DNA of 64,000 bases from Bacteroides reticulotermitis JCM 10512 (lineage in GTDB: Bacteria > Bacteroidota > Bacteroidia > Bacteroidales > Bacteroidaceae). The notes under the pieces are model-generated. The model searched no databases. It was not told the origin of the DNA and saw nothing but the letters and a program-made list of their open reading frames with translations. Both the position numbers and the translations under genes were made by a program. Location of the stretch: the NCBI RefSeq assembly GCF_000517545.1, contig NZ_BAIV01000008.1, forward strand, positions 112,199 to 176,198, read 5' to 3'. Shown here piece by piece: positions 47,966 to 59,601 of the stretch (within the stretch, counting starts at the first letter, position 1; every line of letters begins with the position of its first letter).

Positions 47966-50292
47966 ATGATTCGAAAAATAATAAAAATTCTCTGGGTTCT
48001 TTTGGCGATATTCGGGTTGATTATCGCCCTGCTTTTTGTCTCTATCTCCAAAGGCTGGATCGGCTATATGCCACCGGTGGAAGAACTCGAAAATCCCAAC
48101 TATAAATTTGCCACCGAAGTACTCTCGGAAGACGGTAAAGTGCTCGGTACATGGTCTTACAGCAAGGAAAACCGTGTCTACGTTGGCTATAACGAACTAT
48201 CGGTCAATGTTGTCAATGCCCTTATCGCCACCGAAGACGTCCGTTTTGCCGAACACTCCGGAATCGATATCAAGGCCCTGACCCGTGCAGTGGTGAAACG
48301 TGGATTGCTGTTTCAGAAAAATGCCGGAGGAGGTAGCACCCTGTCGCAACAGCTTGCCAAACAGCTGTTTACCGACGAAGTGGCCAAAAACACCATGCAA
48401 CGCCTATTCCAGAAACCGATCGAGTGGGTGATTGCCGTCAAGCTCGAACGCTACTACACCAAGGAAGAAATTCTGAGCATGTATCTCAACAAATTCGACT
48501 TCCTCAACAACGCTGTCGGTATCAAGACCGCTGCATACACCTACTTCGGACGAGAGCCGAAAGACCTCAAGATCGAAGAAGCCGCCACCCTGATCGGGAT
48601 GTGTAAAAACCCCTCGCTCTACAACCCCGTACGCTTCAACGAACGTGCCAGAGGTCGTCGTAACGTCGTGCTCGATCAGATGCGCAAAGCCGGCTACATC
48701 AGCGAATCCGAATGCGATTCCCTGCAAAAAACGCCGCTCAAACTTGCCTACAACCGGGTTGACCACAAAGAAGGCCTGGCAACCTACTTCCGTGAATACC
48801 TCCGTGGCATTATGTCCGCTCCCAAGCCTTCCAGAAGCGATTACCGCAACTGGCAGATGCAGAAATACTACGAAGATTCACTTTCGTGGGAAACCAACCC
48901 GCTTTACGCTGGTGCCTGAAAAACCAGAAGAAAGACGGAACGCCCTACAACATCTACACCGATGGGCTGAAAATCTATACAACCATCAATTCACGGATGC
49001 AGCATTATGCCGAAGAAGCCGTCAGAGAGCATTTGGGCGAATACCTGCAACCTCAATTCTTCAAAGAGAAAAAAGGCCGTAAGAAAGCGCCTTTCAGCAA
49101 TATGTTGTCCGAAAAAGAGGTCGACGACATCATGGAAAGAGCCATGAAACAGTCCGACCGTTACCGCCTGATGAAAGACGCCGGTTATTCCGAAAAAGAC
49201 ATCCGCAAGGCATTCAATACGCCTCAGGAAATGTCCGTATTCAGCTGGTCAGGCGAACGCGACACCATCCTTACGCCGATGGACTCCCTGCGTTATTACA
49301 AGCACTTCCTCCGCACCGGATTCATGTCGATGGACCCACTCAACGGCCATGTAAAAGCCTATGTCGGTGGACCCAACTATATCTACTTCCAGTACGATAT
49401 GGCCATGGTAGGACGCCGTCAGGTGGGATCAACCATCAAGCCGTACCTCTACACCCTGGCGATGGAAAACGGATTTTCACCCTGCGATCAGGCCCGTCAC
49501 GTAGAACAAACCCTGCTCGACGAGAACGGTACACCTTGGTCGCCACGCAACGCCAACAACAAACGTTACGGCGAAATGGTCACCCTGAAATGGGGGTTAG
49601 CCAATTCCGACAACTGGATTTCGGCCTACCTCATGGGCAAACTCAACCCGTATGAACTGGTACGCTTGATCCACAGCTTCGGCGTACGCAACAAAGATAT
49701 TCAACCCACCGTTTCGCTCTGTCTCGGACCTTGCGAAATCTCCGTAGGCGAGATGGTAAGTGCCTACACCGCATTTGCCAACAAAGGCATCCGCGTGGCC
49801 CCCTTGCTCGTTACCCGCATCGAGGATAGCGAAGGCAATGTGATATCCACGTTCAACCCGCAAATGTCCGAAGTAATCAGCGCGACCAGTGCGTACAAGA
49901 TGCTGGTGATGCTGCGTGCCGTAATCAACGAGGGAACAGGCGGACGTGTTCGCCGTTACGGAATCACAGCCGACATGGGGGGTAAAACGGGAACAACAAA
50001 CCGCAACTCCGACGGATGGTTTATGGGATTCACCCCATCACTCGTATCCGGTTGCTGGGTAGGCGGTGAGGAACGCGACATTCACTTCGATACCATGACC
50101 TTCGGGCAAGGCGCATCCCTGGCACTTCCCATCTGGGCGAAATACATGAAGAAAGTCTACGACGATGCCTCCTTGGGGTACAGTCAGCAAGAGCGTTTCA
50201 AGCTGCCTAACGGATTCGACCCGTGTGCCGGTTCGGAAGGAGCCGATGGCGAACCTGTGGAAGAGACCGGATTGGACGATTTGTTTAACTAA
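47966..50292 (+). CDS. Penicillin-binding protein 1A, bifunctional (one base missing)
   Basis: Class A PBP of 775 residues after correction, building peptidoglycan in the periplasm. Order: short cytoplasmic part, membrane helix (about 5-27), glycosyltransferase domain (catalytic Glu in ATEDVRFAEHSG; GGGSTLSQQLAKQLF) and transpeptidase domain (serine in VGSTIKPYLY, SDN in LANSDNWIS, GGKTGTTN). The frame breaks at 48908: TTTACGCTGG must be TTTACGGCTGG to read N-P-L-Y-G-W-C-L-K-N. Both catalytic domains are intact apart from this. First gene of an operon with folK and kdsB. Confidence 0.95.
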
Positions 50293-50306
50293 TCCGGGGT
50301 TACGTC

Positions 50307-50687
50307 GTGCATAAGTGTCTCATCTGCATCGGAAGTAATCACAACCGGAAGGAGAACCTACTCCTGGCACAGCGGAAACTGACGGATTTATTCCCCGGCA
50401 TCCACTTTACGAGCGAGCAGGAAACAGACCCGCTGTTTGTGAAAAACCCGGCGAAATTCTCCAACCAACTCGCCGTATTCTTCGTCGATAAAGCGGAGAA
50501 AGAGGTGCGGAGAAGCCTGAAAGCTATTGAAGCCGCTGCCGGACGCCAGCCGGCCGACAAGCAACAAGAAAAAATTAGCCTGGATATCGACCTGCTCACG
50601 TACGACGGCCGGATACTCAAACCGGACGATCTGACGCGTGCATATGTCGTGAAAGGACTCGAAGAACTAAAAGAAAAACAGCTATGA
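50307..50687 (+). CDS. folK: HPPK-like 6-hydroxymethyl-dihydropterin pyrophosphokinase
   Basis: A 126-residue HPPK-type protein. It has the N-terminal CIGSNHNRKENLL, the VKNPAKFSNQLAVFF segment and the signature ISLDIDLLTYDGR, in which the two aspartates bind magnesium. The family makes the pyrophosphorylated pterin for folate synthesis. It is shorter than E. coli FolK (159), mainly at the C-terminus, so it may be a divergent member. Overlaps kdsB by four bases. Confidence 0.82.
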   Translation: MHKCLICIGSNHNRKENLLLAQRKLTDLFPGIHFTSEQETDPLFVKNPAKFSNQLAVFFVDKAEKEVRRSLKAIEAAAGRQPADKQQEKISLDIDLLTYDGRILKPDDLTRAYVVKGLEELKEKQL

Positions 50688-51435
50688 AATTTCTCGGAAT
50701 TATACCCGCCCGCTATGCCTCTACCCGTTTCCCGGGCAAGCCGTTAGCCCTGTTGGGTGGAAAAACAGTCATACAACGTGTGTACGAACAAGTGGCAGGT
50801 GTGCTCGACGATGCCTATGTAGCTACCGACGACGAGCGAATAGAAACGGCCGTGAAAGCTTTCGGAGGTAAGGTCGTGATGACCTCGGTCGATCACAAAA
50901 GCGGCACGGATCGTTGTTACGAAGCCTGTTGCAAGATCGGGGGCGACTTCGACGTGGTAGTCAACATTCAGGGCGATGAACCATTCATCACCCACTCGCA
51001 ACTGCAAGCCGTTCGGGCGTGCTTCGACGACCCCACCACCCAGATCGCCACACTCGTCAAACCGTTTACAGCCGACGAACCCTTCGCCGCGCTCGAAAAT
51101 GTCAACTCACCCAAAGTTGTACTCAACGCCAATCGGAACGCGCTCTATTTCAGCCGTTCCATCATCCGTACCAGCGCAATGCCGGGCAGGAAGATTGGTT
51201 GAAAAATCATACCTACTACAAGCACATCGGACTCTACGCGTATCGTACCGGTGTGCTGAAAGAGATCACCGCTTTAGCCCAATCTTCGCTCGAACTGGCC
51301 GAGTCGCTCGAACAATTGCGTTGGTTGGAGAACGGATATACCATCAAAGTGGGGCTTAGCGATGTGGAGACAATCGGCATCGACACCCCCGAGGATCTGA
51401 AGCGTGCCGAAACGTTTCTGAACAACAGAAAATAA
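50684..51435 (+). CDS. kdsB: CMP-KDO synthetase (one base missing)
   Basis: 3-deoxy-manno-octulosonate cytidylyltransferase, activating KDO for lipopolysaccharide core synthesis. The N-terminal IIPARYASTRFPGKPLALLG and the VVNIQGDEPFI segment are diagnostic. The frame breaks at 51166: ATCATCCGTAC must be ATCATCCCGTAC to read S-I-I-P-Y-Q-R-N, and the rest (TYYKHIGLYAYRTGVL, GIDTPEDLKRAE) is intact. After correction 250 residues, the normal length. Coupled to folK upstream. Confidence 0.94.
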
Positions 51436-51439
51436 GCTC

Positions 51440-52723
51440 ATGGATCGTAAGATACAGCCCAATATACAAGAACTGAAGAATTTTAGCATGTCCCCTCCGG
51501 TGCGGTCTACGTTGCCCAACGGGGTTCCGCTGACCGTAATCAATGCCGGTGACCAAGAGGTCGTGCGCATCGACATCCTGTTTACCGGGGGACGCTGGTA
51601 TCAGACACAACCCTTGCAGGCGTTGTTCGCCAACCGGATGTTGCGTGAAGGTTCCCTTCGATTCACCGCCCAGCAGATAGCCGAAAAACTCGACTATTAC
51701 GGGGCATGGCTCGAACTCGCCAGTTCATCCGAATGCGCGTACATCACCTTGTATTCGCTCAACAAATACCTGGCGGAAACGCTCGAAGTATTGGAATCAG
51801 TGATCAAGGAACCCACCTATCCGGCTAAGGAGTTGCAGACGGTTATCGACACCAATATTCAGCAACACTTGGTCAACCTGACCAAAGTGGACTTCCTGGC
51901 ACAGCGACAATTGCTGCGCTCGCTCTACGGCGAAGGGCATCCCTGCGGCCATCTGGTGTCGGAAGCCGATTACCGGGCAATTACTCCCGACGTACTCCGC
52001 GCCTTTTACGAGCAGTATTACCATTCGGACAATTGCGCCATTTTTCTATCCGGATATGTCACCGACGACACGATCAGCCGGGTGACGGACGCTTTCGGGG
52101 TTCCTTTCGGACGCCCGTTGCCGAAAGCTTTGCTACCGGCATACAGTTTTCAAGCCGTCCCACAGAAGCGGATCACCGTTGAACGGGAAGACGCTCTGCA
52201 AAGCGCGATCAAATTGGGCTGCACCACCATCACCCGCCAACACCCCGATTACCTTAAAACACGGGTGTTAATGACGCTTTTCGGTGGCTATTTCGGTAGC
52301 CGGTTGATGTCGAACATTCGCGAAGATAAAGGCTATACGTACGGCATCTCCGCAGGTATCGGCTTCTATCCGGACAGTGGTATGTTGGTTATCTCCACCG
52401 AAGCGGACAACGAATATGTGGAGCCGTTGATCAACGAAGTCTATCGCGAAATAGACCGGCTGCATGAAGATTTGGTTCCCGTGGAGGAGTTGACGATGGT
52501 ACGCAACTATATGTTGGGGGAAATGTGCCGCAGCTACGAATCGCCTTTCTCGCTGGCGGATGCCTGGACATTCATCTATGTGTCAAGTTTGGACGATGCG
52601 TACTTCAATCGCTCGCTGGAGGCGCTCAACGAGGTTACCTCCTCGGAAATCCGCGAACTGGCGCGTCGCCATTTATGCAAAGAGACATTAAAAGAGGTCA
52701 TCGCAGGTAAAAAGTTGCCATAA
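51440..52723 (+). CDS. M16-family peptidase-like protein, zinc motif lost
   Basis: A 427-residue member of the insulinase/processing-peptidase fold. The fold-typical parts are present: VRIDILFTGGRWYQ, a C-terminal half with VLMTLFGGYFGSRLMSNIRE and the KGYTYGISAGI loop. The inverted zinc motif HxxEH, which normally follows the first segment, is replaced by ALFANRML, so it cannot bind zinc there. M16 proteins often work as pairs with one inactive partner; no active partner is next to it. Starts 4 bp after kdsB, so probably the same operon. Confidence 0.85.
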   Translation: MDRKIQPNIQELKNFSMSPPVRSTLPNGVPLTVINAGDQEVVRIDILFTGGRWYQTQPLQALFANRMLREGSLRFTAQQIAEKLDYYGAWLELASSSECAYITLYSLNKYLAETLEVLESVIKEPTYPAKELQTVIDTNIQQHLVNLTKVDFLAQRQLLRSLYGEGHPCGHLVSEADYRAITPDVLRAFYEQYYHSDNCAIFLSGYVTDDTISRVTDAFGVPFGRPLPKALLPAYSFQAVPQKRITVEREDALQSAIKLGCTTITRQHPDYLKTRVLMTLFGGYFGSRLMSNIREDKGYTYGISAGIGFYPDSGMLVISTEADNEYVEPLINEVYREIDRLHEDLVPVEELTMVRNYMLGEMCRSYESPFSLADAWTFIYVSSLDDAYFNRSLEALNEVTSSEIRELARRHLCKETLKEVIAGKKLP

Positions 52724-52802
52724 TTTGCCTGCCAAGGGAGAGATTTAAAAAGAGAAATACTATCTTTGTCCTATCCTGATTTTATTTTAACAAATCAACT
52801 AA

Positions 52803-53962
52803 ATGAAGAAATATCTATATACTGCACTTTTACTGGCGTTTCTATCGCAAGATGGAGCCAGGCGCAAGACAATAAAGGGGGATTCTTTAGTAAGCTGAAA
52901 GACACTTTCTCCTCGGACATCAACATCGGAAACTACACGTTCAAAGACGGTAGTGTTTATACCGGCGAGATGAAATCACGCAAACCCAACGGCAAAGGAA
53001 AAACAGTCTTTGTCAATGGCGATGAATACGAGGGAGAATACGAGAAAGGAAGACGTCAGGGATACGGCATTTACACATTCCCCGATGGCGAAAAATACGA
53101 AGGACAGTGGTATCAGGATCAGCAACACGGCAAAGGAATCTACTATTTTATCAACAACAACCGCTACGACGGAATGTGGTTTCAGGATTACCAACACGGC
53201 GTGGGAACGATGTATTACCACAACGGCGACCTGTATGAAGGTAACTGGGTTAACGATAAACGCGAAGGCCTGGGAACCTATACGTGGGTCAACGGAGCCA
53301 AATATTCGGGCAGTTGGCTGAAAGATAAGAAAAACGGCAAAGGCTCGATGGTTTGGGACGATGGCTGTAAATACGATGGCGACTGGAAAGACGATGTGCG
53401 TCACGGAAAAGGTGTTTTTGAATACACCAACGGCGACAAGTACGAAGGTGATTGGAAGGAAGATATTCAACACGGTAAAGGCACCTACTTCTTCCATACG
53501 GGCGACCGTTACGAAGGCGATTACCTGCTTGGCGACCGTACCGGACAAGGTGTTTACTACCATGCCAACGGCGATAAGTACGTAGGTGGATTTAAAGATG
53601 GTATGCAGGAAGGAAAGGGAACTTTCTCCTGGGCCAACGGAACGGTTTACGAAGGTAACTGGCGGAACAACAAACGTTCCGGACGGGGTACGTACAAATG
53701 GAGCAACGGCGATGTGTACGATGGCGAATGGGAGGACAACCGTCCCAACGGACAAGGTACGCTCACGACAGCTGCCGGAACGAAATATAAAGGTGGCTTT
53801 GTCGATGGATTGGAAGACGGACAGGGCGTGCAGATTGATAAAGATGGCGTTCGTTACGACGGATTCTTCAAACAGGGCAAACGCAACGGGCCTTTCGTGG
53901 AAACAGATAAGGACGGTAAGGTGATTCGCAAAGGAACTTATAAGTTCGGCAAGATGCAATAA
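52803..53962 (+). CDS. MORN-repeat protein, exported (one base missing)
   Basis: A protein of 386 residues after correction made almost entirely of about 14 MORN repeats of 23 residues (pattern Y-x-G-x-W/F...G-x-G-x-Y/F). MORN proteins in eukaryotes and bacteria are scaffolds or lipid-binding; the role here is unknown. The true start at 52803 gives a signal peptide (YLYTALLLAFLSQGWSQAQ) that breaks at 52851: CAAGATGG must be CAAGGATGG. Without this correction only an unrelated frame reads in. The repeat makes the DNA partly repetitive, so assembly may be less certain here. Confidence 0.85.
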
Positions 53963-54027
53963 TCGCTCAGCCAACGGATGCCCGGAAAGGGTCGAAGTTT
54001 ACAAGAATTAGATAGATAGAAATAGAA

Positions 54028-54068
54028 GATAGTTGTCGAGGTTTATCCCGGCAACTATCTTTGTTTTT
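54028..54068 (+). terminator. Terminator of the MORN gene
   Basis: GATAGTTGTCG (54028-54038) pairs with CGGCAACTATC (54049-54059) apart from one G-T, followed by TTTGTTTTT. Confidence 0.8.
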
Positions 54069-54120
54069 AGGAGCTATTTCGCTGTTAGCAGTGTGTCGGC
54101 CGGCTACGTGTATAGCCAAC

Positions 54121-54151
54121 AAAAAAGGCGATGCTCGATGCACCGCCTTTT
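54121..54151 (-). terminator. prs terminator
   Basis: On the minus strand AAAAGGCG pairs with CGCCTTTT around a 13-nt loop and runs into a T-stretch (54121-54126). It lies 20 bp past the prs stop codon. Confidence 0.75.
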
Positions 54152-54171
54152 GTATAATTGTCAGTCGACAA

Positions 54172-55110
54172 TTACAGAATGTATTGTGAACTGATTGATT
54201 CGTTGTTTACCACCCGTTGAATGGTCAGGGCAAACATCTCGGCAATGCTCAGCTGTTTCACTTTGGCGCATTTCTTGGAGTAGGGGATGCTGTCGGTGAA
54301 TACCATCTCTTCCAGACTGGATTCCTGTACCCGGAATGAAGCGGGATCGGACATCACACAGTGACTGGCAATGGCACGTACCGAAATAGCTCCGGCTTCC
54401 AACATGATGTTGGCGGCTTTGGTTATGGTTCCTGCTGTGTCGACAATATCATCGATAAGAACGACGTTTTTGCCTTTCACATCACCGATAATTTGCATGG
54501 TAGCCACTTCGTTGACTTTCTCACGCGATTTATTGCAAAGTACCAGAGGTACGCCCAAGAATTTAGAGTAAGTGCTGGCGCGCTTTGAACCACCTACGTC
54601 GGGCGTGGCAATCACCAGGTTCTCCAGGTTCAACGACTCGATGTAGGGCACAAATACGCCCGAAGCATAGAGGTGGTCAACCGGAATGTTAAAGAATCCC
54701 TGAATCTGGTCAGCGTGCAGATCCATCGTAATCAAACGCTCAATACCGGCTACTGAAAGAAGGTCAGCTACCAGCTTGGCTCCGATGGATACACGAGGTT
54801 TGTCTTTCCGGTCCTGTCTTGCCCATCCGAAATAGGGGATAACGGCTACAATTCTTTTGGCAGACGCACGCTTGGCGGCATCAACCATCAGGAGTAGTTC
54901 CATTAGATTGTCAGAAGATGGATAAGTTGATTGAACCAGAAAAACGTGTGCTCCACGAATTGATTCTTCATAAGAAACTGCGAACTCGCCGTCAGCGAAA
55001 TGGGTAATGTTCATGTTTCCCAAAGGGCAATTGAGGCTCGCGCAGATTTTTTCTGCAAGATATCTCGAGTTAGTTCCCGAAAATACCATAAAGGGTGCTT
55101 TTTCGCTCAT
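54172..55110 (-). CDS. prs: Ribose-phosphate pyrophosphokinase
   Basis: PRPP synthetase, 312 residues, supplying PRPP for nucleotides and several amino acids. Characteristic segments: MVFSGTNSRYLAEKI, RQDRKDKPRVSIGAKLVAD (ATP-binding loop), DLHADQIQGFF and the PRPP-binding loop VVLIDDIVDTAGTITKA. A TACCTTTG box at 55147-55154 on the minus strand is the likely -7 element. Confidence 0.97.
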   Translation of the reverse strand: MSEKAPFMVFSGTNSRYLAEKICASLNCPLGNMNITHFADGEFAVSYEESIRGAHVFLVQSTYPSSDNLMELLLMVDAAKRASAKRIVAVIPYFGWARQDRKDKPRVSIGAKLVADLLSVAGIERLITMDLHADQIQGFFNIPVDHLYASGVFVPYIESLNLENLVIATPDVGGSKRASTYSKFLGVPLVLCNKSREKVNEVATMQIIGDVKGKNVVLIDDIVDTAGTITKAANIMLEAGAISVRAIASHCVMSDPASFRVQESSLEEMVFTDSIPYSKKCAKVKQLSIAEMFALTIQRVVNNESISSQYIL

Positions 55111-55261
55111 TTTGTAATAGTTGTTACCTATTGGTTAATTTGCGTGCAAAGGTATGAATTCTCTCAGCATTTTAAAAGACTTCTTGTAGAAAAAATACTT
55201 TTATATCTAACTTATCAGGAAATATTTGTAGATTTGCTATCTGATTAAGTTAGACGGCAAG

Positions 55262-58200
55262 ATGAGTTCACGTTTCTCTCTATACATAGTATGTGTAATG
55301 ATCTTGACTTCCTTTTTTGCGTGCACCGACATGGTGCCTACAAAAGAGGTGAGCCTGATTGATTCGCTGAATGGACGGGCCTACGCATTCCGTTACCGTG
55401 ACCTCGATTCGTCGTACAAGTATGCCGCTGTGGCGTACCGGGAAGTGAATTTCTACAATTCGGGCAAAGCCGAAGCTGCCAATAACCTGGCTTTCTGCGC
55501 TTTCATGAATATGGACTTCGAACGTGCCGAATCTTTGCACAAAGAGGTCTACAAATACACCAAGAACGAGCTGGAGCTGCTCATAGCCGATGTGGGGCTG
55601 ATGAAGATCTATCAGCGGACAGCCATGAACAAGGAGTACTACGACTATCGCAACAGTGCCCTGCGCCGTATGAAGCGCATTCGCGAGGAGAGCGATCTGT
55701 TTGCCGACCGGCACGACCGCTTGCGTCTCAACTACGCTTTCACCGAGTTCTTCATCGTCTCTTCTGTCTATTATTATTATTTGCAGCAACGTCCCGAAGC
55801 TGTGGACGCCTTGGAGTCTATCTCCGAAGAAGAGCAACTGGCGGACACCAATCAGCTGCTTTACTACCATTATATTAAAGGGTCGGCATCGCTTACAGAC
55901 GCTCCCACACCCGAGGACAGAAAGTTGCGTGAGTTCGATGAGCTTTACCTCACCTGGCGATTGGCGGTACAGAGCGATTATCCCTATTTTGAGGGCAACG
56001 GCCTGCAAGGCATGGCCAACCTGATGGCATCACCAACAAGCTTCAATTTCTTCCTGGAAAGACGTGGACATATCCTGAATCGGTTGGGTTATCCGGTCGA
56101 CTCGCTTCTTCCGCTCCGTCTGGCGCAGAAGTCGTTGGAGAAATTCCGTGTTTACAACGATCTCTACCAGATAGCAGGGGCGTACGTTTCAATCGGCAAA
56201 TACCTGAATGCCCACGAGCGTTATTCGGAAGCGTTGGATACGTTGTCGAAGGCACTCGACTGCGTTAACGAGCATCATATATTGTATTATCATCACGAAG
56301 CGGATACACTCGATAAGCTGAGTCCGTTTATGGCGGGCGATACGCTTTACACAGGCGTCCCCTGGATGATCAAAGAGCAGGTCAAGACGGTTCCCGAATG
56401 GATTTCTCGCATACGTGAGCAGCTGAGTGTGTCCTACGCCGGGCTGGGGATGAAGCGTGCATCGGACTACAACCGGAACATTTACCTCGATATCTTGAAT
56501 TATACGCGACAGGATAAGGAATTGGAGAGCCGATACCTTTCACTGGAGGCGGGTTCGCGGCAAATGTCGATCGTGCTGTTTGTCGTCATCGCGGGGTTGA
56601 TCTTACTCATCGCGCTCTGGGGATGGTTCAACAACCGGTCGAAGATACGCAACCGGGCGGATGTGGAACGATTGCAGCAGATCTTATCGCTATGCAGTGA
56701 CATTACGTCGTCTATCCCAATGGATGTGCCGCTCATCCAACAGGGCATCGATCAACTCTTCGGCAAGGGGAAGATGCATTTGGAGGTTGACGAGGATGGT
56801 AAAGCCAGCATGGTGGCCTCTTCCCGACTCAAACGGGACGAAAGGGCGTTGGTACATTTATTGGAACCTTACATCGAATGGGCAACTGACAACGAGCAGA
56901 TGGTGGCTTCGCTAAGTGACGAACGGAGTCAGCTGGAGAAGCAACGGTATGTGTTTGAACAACATATAGCCGGAAATAAACGACAGAATATCATCAAAAA
57001 GGCGTGTATGGCGATTGTAAACGGTATCAATCCGTACATCGACCGCATCCTGAACGAGGTGCACAAACTCACTGAGAAGGGGTACATACGCGATGAGAAT
57101 ATAAAAAAGGAGAAGTACCAGTACATCGACGAATTGGTGACTACCATCAATGAGTACAACGACATCCTGGCTCTCTGGATCAAGATGAAACAGGGATCGC
57201 TGAGCCTGAATATCGAAACGTTCCGCCTCAATGAGCTTTTCGAACTCTTGGGCAAAGGACGCCGCACGTTCGAAATGAAGAGTCAGCAGTTGCATATCGA
57301 ACCGACCTCGGCAACGATCAAGGCGGACCGAGCGTTGACGCTCTTCATGATCAATACCCTGGCGGAGAATGCCCGTAAATACACGCCCGAAGGGGGAACG
57401 GTACGGGTGTATGCTCGCACAGAGGAGTCTTACGTCGAAGTATCGGTGGAGGACAACGGACCGGGAATTTCGGCGGAAGATGTGGCACGCATCATCGGTG
57501 AGAAGATTTACGATTCGCGTGACATCGGTATGAAGGAGGCTGCCGACCCGGAAACACTGAAACAGAATAAGGGTAGCGGCTTTGGACTGATGAACTGCAA
57601 GGGAATCATTGAGAAATACCGCAAAACAAACGAGCTCTTCCGGGTGTGTGAATTCAACGTGGAAAGCGAACCGGGTAAGGGGAGCCGTTTCTTCTTCCGC
57701 CTGCCACCGGGGTACGAAAGACGATTGGCGTATGGCTCTGCCTGCTTCTACCGCTGGCTTTCACGGCGTGTTCGCAGGATATGGAACTCCCGAAACCGAT
57801 TGCCCGGAATGCTTCGGTACACACGGACTCGACCTACGATGTGTTGCTGGACAAGGCGTCGGACTATGCCAATGCTGCCTATTACGCCAATGTGGACGAG
57901 AATTATGAGTTGGCACTGGTCTACATCGATTCGGCGATGATGACGCTCAACAAACATTACCTGAAATACTCGAAAATAAAACATCCGCAAACCATGAAGA
58001 TGGTAGGCGAGGGGACTCCGGCGGAAGTTATCTGGTGGGTCGAACTCTTTGATACGGATTATCACGTGATTCTTGATATCCGAAACGAAGCGGCTGTCGC
58101 TTTTCTAGCTTTGAAGAAGCTGGACGAATACAGCTACAACAACGGGGCTTTTACGGATCTGTATAAGTTGCAGGGCGAGGATCAGACACTCGAAGGGTAT

Positions 58201-59565
58201 TGCAGGCTACTGGAACGTTCAACAACCAACAAAACGGTGGGAATCATTCTCTGTGCCTTGCTGGTGATGGCTTACCTTATCGGCTATTATTTGCTTTATA
58301 TAAGGAAGCGGCAGCAAAATCGTTCGAATCTGGAACAGGTACTCGAAATAAATCAGAAGGTGTTCGCGGCTTCGCTCTCACGCCCGCAAGAGGAAGCGGA
58401 AGCGCTTCAACGGGAGGAGGATACACTGCGTGAGATACCGTTGCGCCTGGTGAATGAGGCGTTTCGCTCGGTAAACGAGGTGTTGGCAATCGACCGGATC
58501 GGCATTGCTGTCTACAACGAGGCGGCGCATCGCTTGGAATATGCTTCGAATCCGTCGCAGGAATCGATGCCGGAGATGGTGCAGGATTGCTTCGATGAAA
58601 AAGAATATTGTGGCAACGGCCGCTTTCAGTATATGCCTTTGACTGTGGAGGTTGCCGGCGAGGACCGTTGCGTGGGCGTGCTTACCTTGGAAAGGGTGGA
58701 GGGCACGGAGCAGGAAACGGACCGCTTGTTGCTCGAGTTGGTGGCTCGGTATGTAGCCATCGTGGTGTTCAATGCGGTGGTGAAGTTGGCCACGCAGTAC
58801 CGGGACATCGAATCGGCGCATGAGGAAGCACGACGGGCTTCGTGGGAGGATAGTATGCTGCATGTACAGAATATGGTGTTGGACAACTGTTTGTCGACCA
58901 TCAAGCATGAGACGATCTATTATCCGAATAAGATCAAACAGATTGTGGGCAGGCTCAACTCGTTACAGCTTTCCGAAAAGGAGGAGTGGGAGTCGGTACA
59001 AGCGATTACGGAGCTGATTGAATATTACCGGGGTATCTTTACGATCCTGAGCTCGTGCGCTTCCCGACAGTTGGAGGAGGTAACGTTCCGGCGTACGGTG
59101 ATTCCGGTGCAGGAGCTGTTTGCTTCGACTGAGAAGTATTTCCGGAAGCTGGCGAAAAACAGGCCGGAGGTTGTCACACTGGAACTTGAACCGGTCGACG
59201 AAAGGGTGATTGGGGATGTCAATTTATTGCGCTTCCTGCTGGAGAACCTGATCGACGAGGCGTTGGCTTATCCGGAGGGAGGGGAAATTCGCCTGCAAGC
59301 GCTTGTAGATGATGGCTACATACGCTTTCTGTTTATCGACAGGCGGCGTGAGAAGAGCGTGAAGGAGCTGAATCAGCTGTTCTACCCGAACTTGGCTCGC
59401 ATGACGTCGGGCACAAAGGGGGATCTCTGTGGCACGGAATACTTGGTTTGCAAGCAGATTATCCGCGATCATGACGAGTTTGCCGGACGACGCGGCTGCC
59501 GGATCAATGCCGAACCGGCTGAAGGGGGTGGCTTTATGGTCTACTTTACGGTTCCCCGCAGATAG
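55262..59565 (+). CDS. Tandem double sensor histidine kinase, DUF5112/DUF5113-like (one base missing)
   Basis: Corrected, one protein of about 1434 residues. First half: lipoprotein-like signal (LTSFFAC), a TPR-like periplasmic region, membrane helix (about 434-456), then a kinase core with HisKA-like EQHIAGNKRQNIIKKAC and an ATPase domain (NTLAENARKYTPEGG, DNGPGIS, GSGFGLMNCKG). Second half: membrane helix (about 818-840), periplasmic region, helix (about 991-1013), GAF-like region and a second kinase with IKHETIYYP as H-box and a degenerate ATPase part. As given, the frame shifts at the G-run 57709-57712; five Gs instead of four continue LPPG into VRKTIGVWLC. The second half has a stop codon (57676) but no start codon before its first helix, so it cannot be read as a separate gene with that helix. 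If uncorrected, reading runs to 57940 in nonsense. A TAGATTTG box lies at 55229-55236. Confidence 0.75.
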
Positions 59566-59601
59566 AGATGATACACAAAAAATAGTATAAAGAAATAGGA
59601 A

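Noticed and set aside
52976..53974. A 332-codon open frame on the minus strand
   Set aside because: It is the antisense of the MORN repeats; their periodic codon use keeps the opposite frame open. The plus strand has a perfect repeat protein.
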